Positions 1-6,498 of a stretch of DNA of 8,170 nucleotides are shown here, in pieces. Each line of letters opens with the position of its first letter. Position 1 is the first letter of the stretch. The stretch is from NCBI RefSeq assembly GCF_030826625.1, contig NZ_JAPJNQ010000092.1:1-8170 (forward strand). The letters are read 5' to 3'. The stretch comes from Corynebacterium sp. Lineage in GTDB: Bacteria > Actinomycetota > Actinomycetes > Mycobacteriales > Mycobacteriaceae. The translations under genes and the position numbers were made by a program. Under the pieces are notes generated by a model. It was not told where the DNA came from, made no database searches, and saw nothing but the letters and a program-made list of their open reading frames with translations.

Positions 1-188
1 TCGACGACCTGCGGGTCAATCTTGATATCGGTGACTTCAGCACCGCCAGTCATGGTGACCTCAACCAGGCCGTTGGCTGCTTTGCCGGTAACCGAGGTGG
101 CCAGGATTTCCTCCTGCGCCTTCTGCAGGTTGGCCTGCATTTCGGCGGCCTGGGCGATCAGTTGCTGCATATCTTGTGGCTGAGTCAT
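1..188 (-). CDS. ybaB: YbaB/EbfC family nucleoid-associated protein, N-terminal part (runs off the left edge)
   Basis: The visible 62 codons encode the N-terminal helix and first strands of a YbaB/EbfC protein. A Gln/Ala-rich amphipathic helix (MTQPQDMQQLIAQAAEMQA) is followed by a segment with VTGKAANGLVEVTMTGGAEV and then the IDP motif, as is usual in this family. These small dimeric proteins bind DNA and are commonly encoded between dnaX and recR; here the gene follows dnaX on the same strand, 86 bases after its stop, so recR is expected just beyond the left edge. The ATG is chosen because AAGGAGT (196-202) lies 7 bases upstream. The role in nucleoid organisation or recombination is family knowledge, not visible here. 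The gene is cut only by the window boundary. Confidence 0.93.
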   Translation of the reverse strand, partial: MTQPQDMQQLIAQAAEMQANLQKAQEEILATSVTGKAANGLVEVTMTGGAEVTDIKIDPQVV

Positions 189-274
189 TGTTGATACTCC
201 TTAAAATTTTGGTTGCTTTGTCGCGTTATCGTGTGGCGGATATCGCGTGCTGACGCCATTTTACCGGCCCTAGT

Positions 275-2728
275 TTACAACGGTCGTGCGCCCAATTCTG
301 TTTCCAGCAGACGCCGCGCGGCTGCGTGGACTTCTTCGGGGGAGCGTTCCTCAGTGTCATCGGTAGCGTTATCGCTGCTCGCAGTGCTCTCGCCACCATC
401 GGATTTTTCTACCTCGGCAGTGGATGTGCTTGACGACGCTGGCGGCACTTGCACCCCCGGTTGCTGGCCGGATTGGTCTCCGGGTTGCTGATCAGGTTGG
501 TGCTCCGTTTGTTGGGTGGCCTGTGTCTGCGGGCGTTGTTCAGACTGCCTAGGCTGCGAGCTCTGTGGCGGACGGGAAGACTGCGACGCCTGCTCGTCTG
601 GTACACCCTCGTCGGCTGCGGGCTCAGGCGGCAGAGGCACGCCGTCACCGAATGTGTCCGGCCCGGATTGCCCAGCCCGCCGCCGTGCCCGGTCTTTCGC
701 TTGCTTAGCGACCTCACGCCAATCCTGATCTTGTGAGCTCGAATCTGGCTTCACGCTTGCGTTAGCAGCAGCGTTGCGCTGTTGCGGTTCCTGCGCTTGT
801 CGCTGTAACTGTTGCCCTGTCTTGTGCTGTTGTCGTGGCTTCGGCGCATTGTGTGCAGCAGGAATTTTCGTGCCTACGACACATCGAACCTGCATCTTCT
901 GGCCGACAGTGGCACTCACGGCCTCAACAATGACCGCATTATTGCGCTCGGAATTGATTCGTTCCGCGAGCGCACCAGTGTTGTGTCCGAGTACGACAGT
1001 ATCGCCGTCGATAGTCAAGACTTTTGCTTCGGTGAGCATGACTTCCGCGACGCGGTTTTTCTCACCCACCGTGGAGCGGATATTCGTCCACCGACTACGA
1101 ATCGTTTCCAGCACATCCTGGTTTGGCTCGCTAGCACTGCTCGTATCCGTGTCACTCGTCTCTTCTGCAGATTCGGTTGGTTCTGCCGGACCAGTCGGCC
1201 CTGCCTCACCGGTTGGCTCTGGCTCACCGGTTGGCCCTGCAGATTCAGTTGGTTCTGCACCGCTACCTGCCGTCGCAGAAGGCTCGGCTGCTTCGGATTC
1301 TGCTTGCTTAGATACTGCATGTTCTGACTGGTCTTGCTTGATTGCTGTTTCACCTGGCTCTGCTGGAGCTGGTGCAGGACCATGTGAGGGAGTGGACTTC
1401 GTCTGCGGCTGCCCAGTTCCCATTGCCGCCACCGCAGCAAGGGCCGCAGCTGCACCACGCGGCCCACCGGCAGCAGAGTCATTCCTCCCACCAGTGGGGG
1501 TTACGGAGTTGGTGTCGTCGGCAAGCGCCCCAGTGCCTTCGTGTCGCCCGGCACCGGGAGCACCAGTTCCGGCGACTCCGGCAGCAGGGCTCGAACCAGC
1601 GCTCGCTGCAGCTCCAGCTACAGAGCCCACGGCATAAGGCCTGGCCAGCAGATGCGCGCACAAAATCTCTAACAGCAACTGCGGCGAGGTCGCACCACGC
1701 ATTTGTGGCAAACGCTCGTTGACCACGTCTGCATAATGCGTCAGCGCCTCCGGGCTAAACCAACCAGACTGCTCCTGCAAAACAGCAACGCGATCCTGCG
1801 GGGCAGAAACCAGACCTTCCTCGAATGCCTCGGGAACTGACTGGATAATCAGCAAATCCCGCAGGCGGTCCAGCAGGTCTTCCACGAAGCGCCGTGGTTC
1901 GTGACCAGCGTTGATAACGTCGTGGACGATGCGGAACAGCTCGCCTTTTTCGTCGTTCGCAAGCGCGCCAATCACGCGGTCAATCAACGCCAAGTCTGTC
2001 ACGCCCAACAGCGGAGCGGCTTGCTGGTAGGTCAGCTCGCCATCTTTCGCACCAGCGAGCAGCTGGTCCAACAGCGACAGCGTATCGCGCGGCGAGCCAC
2101 CACCGGCTTGCATCACCAACGGGTAGACGGCATCTTCTACCTGCACGTTTTCTTCTTCAACCACATGCTGGAGCAGCGACTTCATATCCGGTGGAGTCAG
2201 CAAACGGAACGGATAATTGTGGGTACGCGAGCGGATCGTGCCGATAACTTTTTCCGGCTCCGTCGTCGCAAAGATAAAAATGAGGTGCTCCGGCGGCTCC
2301 TCGACGATCTTCAACAAGGCATTGAAACCTTGCTGCGAGATCATGTGCGCCTCGTCGATGATGAAAATGCGATAACGAGATTCCGCCGGCGCGTAGTGGC
2401 CACGGTCGCGCAGCTCGCGCATATCTTCCACACCATTGTGTGAAGCCGCGTCGAGTTCTGTGACGTCCAGGTTGCCGGGACCACCGGGGGCGAGTGCACG
2501 GCAGCTATCGCACTTCCCGCATGGAGTCGAGGTCGGCCCTTCGACGCAGTTCAGTGAACGCGCGAGGATGCGCGCAGAGGAGGTCTTACCGCAACCACGC
2601 GGGCCTGAAAACAGGTAGGCGTGATTGATGCGGTGGGCATCGAGCGCCACTGATAAAGGTTCGGTGACCTGCGATTGTCCGATGACCTCAGCAAAACTTG
2701 CGGGACGATATTTCCGGTAAAGAGCCAC
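275..2728 (-). CDS. dnaX: DNA polymerase III subunit gamma/tau (clamp loader ATPase)
   Basis: This is the ATPase subunit of the clamp loader, which opens the beta clamp and loads it on primed DNA. It begins MALYRKYRPASFAEVIGQ. The AAA+ module has Walker A GPRGCGKT (42-49), a zinc-binding C-X8-C-X2-C-X2-C set (C61, C70, C73, C76), Walker B IIDEAH (123-128), an SRT version of the SRC arginine-finger motif (S167-T169) and GSPRDTLSLLDQ (211-222). A helical collar domain follows to about 360. Residues 365-535 are an Ala/Pro/Gly/Glu/Thr-rich linker. A folded segment at about 537-620 resembles the actinobacterial tau C-terminal part. A Q/S/P-rich tail ends in a short charged helix (795-817). The GTG start gives the conserved N-terminus; its ribosome binding site is weak. 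At 817 residues it is long, as in other actinobacteria, because of the linkers. No A-rich slippery site for a gamma frameshift is seen. It lies 81 bases after the Sufu-like gene. Confidence 0.97.
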   Translation of the reverse strand: MALYRKYRPASFAEVIGQSQVTEPLSVALDAHRINHAYLFSGPRGCGKTSSARILARSLNCVEGPTSTPCGKCDSCRALAPGGPGNLDVTELDAASHNGVEDMRELRDRGHYAPAESRYRIFIIDEAHMISQQGFNALLKIVEEPPEHLIFIFATTEPEKVIGTIRSRTHNYPFRLLTPPDMKSLLQHVVEEENVQVEDAVYPLVMQAGGGSPRDTLSLLDQLLAGAKDGELTYQQAAPLLGVTDLALIDRVIGALANDEKGELFRIVHDVINAGHEPRRFVEDLLDRLRDLLIIQSVPEAFEEGLVSAPQDRVAVLQEQSGWFSPEALTHYADVVNERLPQMRGATSPQLLLEILCAHLLARPYAVGSVAGAAASAGSSPAAGVAGTGAPGAGRHEGTGALADDTNSVTPTGGRNDSAAGGPRGAAAALAAVAAMGTGQPQTKSTPSHGPAPAPAEPGETAIKQDQSEHAVSKQAESEAAEPSATAGSGAEPTESAGPTGEPEPTGEAGPTGPAEPTESAEETSDTDTSSASEPNQDVLETIRSRWTNIRSTVGEKNRVAEVMLTEAKVLTIDGDTVVLGHNTGALAERINSERNNAVIVEAVSATVGQKMQVRCVVGTKIPAAHNAPKPRQQHKTGQQLQRQAQEPQQRNAAANASVKPDSSSQDQDWREVAKQAKDRARRRAGQSGPDTFGDGVPLPPEPAADEGVPDEQASQSSRPPQSSQPRQSEQRPQTQATQQTEHQPDQQPGDQSGQQPGVQVPPASSSTSTAEVEKSDGGESTASSDNATDDTEERSPEEVHAAARRLLETELGARPL
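1160..1255 (-). repeat. Degenerate tandem repeat in the DnaX linker
   Basis: Residues 492-523 of DnaX repeat variants of EPTES-AGPTG, EPEPTGEAGPTG and PAEPTESA. At DNA level the short blocks ggttggctctg, caccggttgg and agattcggttggttctg recur with small changes. It lies wholly inside the disordered linker, so copy-number changes in multiples of three would be tolerated. It is a low-complexity coding repeat and not an independent element. Confidence 0.7.
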
Positions 2729-2809
2729 GCCACCACTTTACCGATATCCACCGCTGCCCCAACAGAAAACAGCGCAGAAACAAAAACGGCAACAAAAACG
2801 ACGCAGAAT

Positions 2810-3364
2810 TTACCGTCCCCAGTCGCCTGGATCAATGCCTTCAGTCGATAACTTATCTTGCAGCTTGTCGACGCCATGATCCACGGCGAATTCGTACTCT
2901 GCATCGGTGAGCATGATCAGCTGACAAATCAGCGTGATCCGGTCGTCTTCTTCCAAGCGTGGCGTCTTGCCCGACCACAAATACGGCACGGCCAATAGTC
3001 CGTGGCGCACGGTGAGATGATCCTGCCCCAGCTCAGCGAATTTCTGGCCAATATCCGGCAGCAGCACCCCCGGCCGCGCTGGCAGCACGCCACCTGCCGA
3101 ACGCAGCAACTCTGCGGCCGCCAGAACGGCAGTTGCAATGGCGGGCTGTTCGGCTTGCGCCACGGCGAGCAGCTCGCAGCGCACGGACTGGCCGGATTCG
3201 TCACTGGTCAGCCCGGTATCAACCGCGCCAAAATTGGCGGTCGCTGCCAGCGCTTGTTGCTCGTCTATCTGTGCGCTGGCAATACGCCACTCATCGAGCT
3301 TGCGGAATTCCAGTTTGGCCGGGATGAGTTGGCTGAGCCAATAGCCGGTTTCTTCGAATTGCAG
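2810..3364 (-). CDS. Suppressor-of-fused (Sufu) domain-like protein, unknown function, apparent CTG start
   Basis: A 184-residue acidic soluble protein with no signal peptide or membrane segment. The central part (VDTGLTSDESGQ then RCELLAVA, about 48-69), an Ala-rich helix (75-93), a Gly/Leu strand region (TVRHGLLAVPYLW, 118-130) and the ending LTDAEYEFAVDHGVDKLQDK (152-171) then GIDPGDWGR fit the layout of bacterial Sufu-domain proteins. In those a strand is followed by P/LT-x-x-E, then G-x-x-L, and they end near a DP-R motif. This was recognised from memory of the pattern and not by a search. No in-frame ATG or GTG follows the aspT stop. A CTG stands 9 bases after AAGGAGG (3374-3380), the best ribosome binding site available. 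Starts overlapping aspT are TTG at 3388 or ATG at 3421. The close spacing suggests translational coupling to aspT. The cellular role is unknown. Confidence 0.72.
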   Translation of the reverse strand: MQFEETGYWLSQLIPAKLEFRKLDEWRIASAQIDEQQALAATANFGAVDTGLTSDESGQSVRCELLAVAQAEQPAIATAVLAAAELLRSAGGVLPARPGVLLPDIGQKFAELGQDHLTVRHGLLAVPYLWSGKTPRLEEDDRITLICQLIMLTDAEYEFAVDHGVDKLQDKLSTEGIDPGDWGR

Positions 3365-3368
3365 GGGC

Positions 3369-4637
3369 TTAAGCCTCCTTCTTCTCAATCGCAGCCAGCA
3401 GCACGCAGGTGGCCACACCATCCATGGCGACAGCAACCTCATCGGCAGTAGGCATCGATGGTGCCAGGCGGATATTCCGGTTGTGCGGGTCTTTGCCGTA
3501 CGGGAAGGAAGCACCGGCCTTGGTTAATTCAATTCCGGCTTCTTTCGCCAGCTCCCACACGCGTGTCGCGGTGCCATCGATGACGTTGAGGTCAATGAAG
3601 TAACCGCCTTCTGGGTGCGACCAACTAGCGACGTCATATCCGCCCAGTTTCTTTTCCAACAGATCCAGGACAGCGTCGAACTTCGGTGCCAATGATCCGG
3701 AGTGCTTGCGCATCAGCGCTTTCAGACCTTCTTCGTCTCCGAAGAAACGCGCGTGCGCCAGTTGGTTGACCTTGTTTGGGCCGATGCCGCGGGCGCTAGC
3801 GATAGAGGAATACCACGCAATGTTTTCTTCCGAGGAGGTGAAAAAGCCTACGCCCGAGCCAGCGTGAGTGACCTTGGACGACGACGACATTTCCCAGAAG
3901 CGGTTCGGGTTACCGGCGGCTGCCGCCATTTCATGCACGTTGTAGTTTTCCGGGAATTCGTTGGTCAGCGTGTGCAGCGCATACGCGTTATCCCACACAA
4001 TGCGGAAATCTGGCGCGGCAGTGTCCATGGCAGCCAGCTTTTCGCAGACTTCCTTGGAGAAGATCGCTCCGGTTGGGTTGGAGAACACCGGCACGGCCCA
4101 CATGCCCTTCACCTGCGGATCTTGGGCCAGCTTTTCCACGGCATCCATATCCGGACCGTCGTCAAGCATAGGAACTGAGACCATCTCGATGCCGAGTTTT
4201 TCGGTGATGGTGAAGTGGCGATCGTAACCCGGCACCGGGCAGATCCAGCGGACCTTTTCTTCTTGGCTCCACGGGCGTACAGAATCGTTGTTGCCGAAGG
4301 TGTACGACCACAACAGCAGGTCAAAAGTAATATTCAGCGAAGAAGAATCACCGGCGATGGTGTTGTCCACCGAACGTCCCAGGGCATTCGCCCAGATTTC
4401 ACGCAGCTGCTTAATTCCCAGCAAGCCGCCGTAGTTGCGCACGTCGACGCCGTCGGCATCAATCGGGTCGTCACCAGGCAAGCTAAGCAGATCGTGGGAG
4501 AAATCGAGCTGTTCGTTCGACGGTTTACCGCGCGTCAGGTTCAGGTTCAGGTTTTTTGCCTGCAGATCCTGGTAATCTTTGCGCACCTGCTGGGCTAGTT
4601 CGTTGAATTGCTCAGTATCTAAGTCGAGGAGTGACAT
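3369..4637 (-). CDS. aspT: Aspartate aminotransferase, class I subgroup Ic (AspT type)
   Basis: A PLP-dependent fold-type I transaminase that interconverts aspartate plus 2-oxoglutarate with oxaloacetate plus glutamate. It supplies aspartate for the Lys/Thr/Met family, pyrimidines and NAD. Visible landmarks are NLNLTRGKPS near the N-terminus (31-40), the substrate-side tyrosine in RNYGGLLGI (67-75), VFSNPTG with N187, VWDNAY with D216 and Y219 for the cofactor ring, the Schiff-base lysine K255 in SSSSKVTHAG, and the carboxylate-binding arginine R390 in NIRLAPS. The length of 422 residues is normal for the family. The sequence closely resembles the corynebacterial AspT group. The ATG at 4637 gives the expected MSLLDLDTEQF N-terminus; a modest AGGCGAG lies 7 bases upstream. 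It stands 141 bases after the transporter ATPase, without an obvious terminator between them, and the next gene follows almost at once. Confidence 0.95.
   Translation of the reverse strand: MSLLDLDTEQFNELAQQVRKDYQDLQAKNLNLNLTRGKPSNEQLDFSHDLLSLPGDDPIDADGVDVRNYGGLLGIKQLREIWANALGRSVDNTIAGDSSSLNITFDLLLWSYTFGNNDSVRPWSQEEKVRWICPVPGYDRHFTITEKLGIEMVSVPMLDDGPDMDAVEKLAQDPQVKGMWAVPVFSNPTGAIFSKEVCEKLAAMDTAAPDFRIVWDNAYALHTLTNEFPENYNVHEMAAAAGNPNRFWEMSSSSKVTHAGSGVGFFTSSEENIAWYSSIASARGIGPNKVNQLAHARFFGDEEGLKALMRKHSGSLAPKFDAVLDLLEKKLGGYDVASWSHPEGGYFIDLNVIDGTATRVWELAKEAGIELTKAGASFPYGKDPHNRNIRLAPSMPTADEVAVAMDGVATCVLLAAIEKKEA
3374..3380 (-). promoter_or_regulatory. Ribosome binding site AAGGAGG that sets the start of the Sufu-like gene
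   Basis: On the minus strand AAGGAGG overlaps the last codons of aspT (Lys-Glu-Ala) and its TAA stop follows directly. It sits 9 bases before CTG at 3364-3362, the only plausible initiation triplet in frame and in range. This placement favours re-initiation by ribosomes ending aspT. Confidence 0.6.
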
Positions 4638-4681
4638 TAGGGTACTCGCCTACCTTCCATTACATCTATGCTGCTTGCCAT

Positions 4682-4716
4682 GGTAGCGAGTTTGTGTGAG
4701 ATCTGTGTTGGCTACC
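4682..4716. other. Inverted repeat upstream of aspT (possible stem or operator)
   Basis: GGTAGC (4682-4687) and GCTACC (4711-4716) are perfect 6-bp inverted arms separated by 23 bases that contain TGTGTGAGATCTGTGTTG. It lies about 45-80 bases before the aspT start, in the 141-base gap after the ATPase gene. There is no T-tract, so a classical terminator is unlikely. Arms this short could occur by chance. Confidence 0.25.
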
Positions 4717-4778
4717 CAAAACAGAATGGCGATGCGGCAACGAGATCGTGTCCCATCCATCACAATCCGCCACTGCCA

Positions 4779-5603
4779 CTAATCATGCTCCAACAATGAC
4801 AACAGGTGGTGGCGCAGCTCATTTTTGCGCTTGACGACGGCTGGGTCCACATCACCGGTACGTGGGCGGGCAAGACCGACTCGTAAATCCTCCACGATGG
4901 TTGCCTCTGGCCCCGGCGACATGACCAAGATGCGATCAGACAGCAGGATCGCTTCGTCAACATCGTGGGTCACCATTACCACCGTGCGTCGGTTTTCTTC
5001 CCAAACTCTGAGCAGCAAGGTCTGTAATTGCCTCCGGGTCAGCGCATCCAACGCACCAAAAGGTTCATCCAGCAGCAAAATATCCGAACCAATGGCAAAC
5101 GCACGCGCCAAACCCACCCGTTGCTGCATGCCACCGGACAATCGTGCGGGACGACGATCAGCCGCATGCCCCAAACTGACTTCATCCAGGAATTCCTGCG
5201 TGATTGTTTTCCGCTGGGCTTTCGACAAATCCGGCCGTGCAGAGCGCAGACCAAATTCGATATTGCCGCGTGCTGTCATCCATGGCAGCAGGGCGTGATT
5301 TTGAAAAACCACTCCTCGGTCTGGGCCCGGGCCGGTGATCACCTCGTCGCGGGCACGGACTTCGCCTGTCGACGGCGTCGCCAAGCCAGCAATCATGTTC
5401 AGCATCGTGGATTTGCCCGAACCCGACGGCCCCAGCAAGGAGACAAACTCGCCTTCCTTAATAGATACAGAGGTCTCGCCGATGATCGTCGTCGGCCCGT
5501 AGCTTTTTGTAATACTTTTAAATTCGATATGCGCGGTGCCAGTACCACTGGTGTTAGGCGCATCGACGGTATTTGGCACTGTATCGGTTGAGGTATTAGT
5601 CAT
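4779..5603 (-). CDS. ABC transporter ATP-binding protein, nitrate/sulfonate/bicarbonate (NrtD/SsuB/TauB) family
   Basis: The 274-residue ATPase subunit of the importer, acting on the cytoplasmic face of the membrane. It has Walker A GPSGSGKST (58-66), Q-loop Q101 in VFQNHALLPWMT, signature LSGGMQQR (155-162), Walker B ILLLDEP (175-181), the D-loop GALDA (183-187) and switch histidine H213 in VTHDVDEA. The QNHALLPW stretch after Walker A and the length are typical of the NrtD/SsuB/TauB group. The start at 5603 overlaps the permease stop by 8 bases (ATGACTAA), indicating translational coupling. The first 23 residues are Thr/Asn/Ser-rich and precede the normal beginning of the fold (AHIEFKSITKSYG). 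A GTG at codon 9 is a possible later start. The weak AAAGTGG before the ATG also points to coupled translation. Confidence 0.93.
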   Translation of the reverse strand: MTNTSTDTVPNTVDAPNTSGTGTAHIEFKSITKSYGPTTIIGETSVSIKEGEFVSLLGPSGSGKSTMLNMIAGLATPSTGEVRARDEVITGPGPDRGVVFQNHALLPWMTARGNIEFGLRSARPDLSKAQRKTITQEFLDEVSLGHAADRRPARLSGGMQQRVGLARAFAIGSDILLLDEPFGALDALTRRQLQTLLLRVWEENRRTVVMVTHDVDEAILLSDRILVMSPGPEATIVEDLRVGLARPRTGDVDPAVVKRKNELRHHLLSLLEHD

Positions 5604-6489
5604 AACGCACCACTTTCTGCAATGAAGCAACCAGGTAATCCAGGGCCAAGCCGATGGCACCGATGAAAACGATGACCACGACGATGGCATCAATATCCAG
5701 GCGGTTCCACATATTCCACACGAAAAAGCCGACGCCTTGCCCGCCGACGAGCATCTCCGCTGCCACAATCACCAGCCACGCGGTGGACAGCGATTGGCGC
5801 ATACCCGTGATGATGCCGGGCAGCGCGGCAGGCCCGATGATGTAGAACAGCCGGTCCACACGGCTGGTGCCCAATGTGGCGCCGAGGTTTTTGTACGACG
5901 GGTGCACGCCGCGCACGGCTTCAATGGTGTTGAGCAGAGTGGGCCACAAAGCGGAGAGAATAATGACGAAGACCGCGGTATTTTCCGCATCGCGCAGCAG
6001 GGCAAGCCCCAACGGCAGCCACGCCAATGGGGATACCGGCCGCAGAATTTGCACAAAGGGGTCTGTCGCCCGGCGGAAGGTGGTGGACGATCCTAACCAA
6101 AAGCCCAGCGGAATGGCGATGAGCATCGCGATGATAAAACCGAACAGCACACGGCGCAGGGATGCCACCATGTGCCAGAAAATGCCGACGGAGGCTGGAC
6201 CATCCCGGTAAAAAGGATCAGCCAAGATTTCGGCACCGCGGCTGAGGGTGCGAGCGGGCGTCGGCGCGATATCCGACAGCCACCCCGCAGCCGCTATTAA
6301 TTGCCATACAAGAAGGAAAGCGAGAAACAGGCCAAGGCCGAGGACAACAGGTTTCCACGGACCAGGCTTTTTCGTTGGCAGCGCTCGCGTAGCTGACGTG
6401 CGAGTAGCTGGCGTGCGAGTAGCTGGCGTGCGAGTAGCTGGCGTGCGAGTAGCTGACGTTCGAATGGTAGACGTGTGAGTTTGAGACAT
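5596..6489 (-). CDS. ABC transporter permease, nitrate/sulfonate/bicarbonate (NrtB/SsuC/TauC) family
   Basis: An integral membrane subunit of 297 residues forming the translocation path, presumably as a homodimer. Membrane segments appear at about 48-69, 113-133, 150-165, 171-187, 230-250 and 267-285. The cytoplasmic coupling (EAA) loop is EAVRGVHPSYKNLGATLG (190-207), followed by VDRLFYIIGPAALPGIITG. The segment QILRPVSPLAWLPLGLALL matches this permease group. The N-terminal tail of about 45 residues is unusual: residues 11-35 are five copies of R-T-(P/S)-A-T, encoded by a 15-bp tandem repeat. AAGGAC (6495-6500) overlaps the stop codon of the binding-protein gene and lies 5 bases before the ATG at 6489. 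Which member of the family it belongs to is best read from the binding protein. Confidence 0.93.
   Translation of the reverse strand: MSQTHTSTIRTSATRTPATRTPATRTPATRTSATRALPTKKPGPWKPVVLGLGLFLAFLLVWQLIAAAGWLSDIAPTPARTLSRGAEILADPFYRDGPASVGIFWHMVASLRRVLFGFIIAMLIAIPLGFWLGSSTTFRRATDPFVQILRPVSPLAWLPLGLALLRDAENTAVFVIILSALWPTLLNTIEAVRGVHPSYKNLGATLGTSRVDRLFYIIGPAALPGIITGMRQSLSTAWLVIVAAEMLVGGQGVGFFVWNMWNRLDIDAIVVVIVFIGAIGLALDYLVASLQKVVRYD
6381..6485 (-). repeat. 15-bp in-frame tandem repeat in the permease N-terminus
   Basis: On the plus strand the unit gcgtgcgagtagctg is present three times exactly (6411-6455). A fourth copy at 6396-6410 differs at its first base, and degraded copies flank it (6381-6395, 6456-6470, 6471-6485). 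The period of 15 keeps the frame and adds five residues (R-T-P-A-T) per copy. Near-identical codons in the core indicate recent duplication by slippage; the diverged flanks look older. Confidence 0.9.
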
Positions 6490-6498
6490 TGTGGGTCC

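Noticed and set aside
774..1637. Long plus-strand open frame of 287 codons opposite dnaX
   Set aside because: It is antisense to the repetitive linker of dnaX. Its Cys/Ser/Ala-rich product is what GC-rich codons give on the other strand, and it shows no domain.
2262..2290. Slippery site for a gamma-form frameshift in dnaX
   Set aside because: The only T/A run is inside the ATPase domain (sense CATTTTTATC) and does not have the A-AAA-AAG form or the position after domain III needed to make gamma.
1901..2443. Plus-strand open frame of 180 codons opposite the dnaX ATPase domain
   Set aside because: The minus-strand frame has Walker motifs and family identity. The plus frame has no recognisable protein features.
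3365..3514. Upstream extension of the Sufu-like frame inside aspT
   Set aside because: The extra residues are Arg/Trp/Cys-rich shadow sequence of aspT in another frame. The best ribosome binding site points to the CTG at 3364.
5604..5768. Extension of the ATPase frame upstream into the permease
   Set aside because: It is the alternative frame of the permease. The ATPase fold and the 8-base overlap start at 5603 explain the gene.
6381..6485. CRISPR-like array
   Set aside because: The units are 15 bp, head to tail without spacers, and lie in a coding frame. It is a coding tandem repeat.
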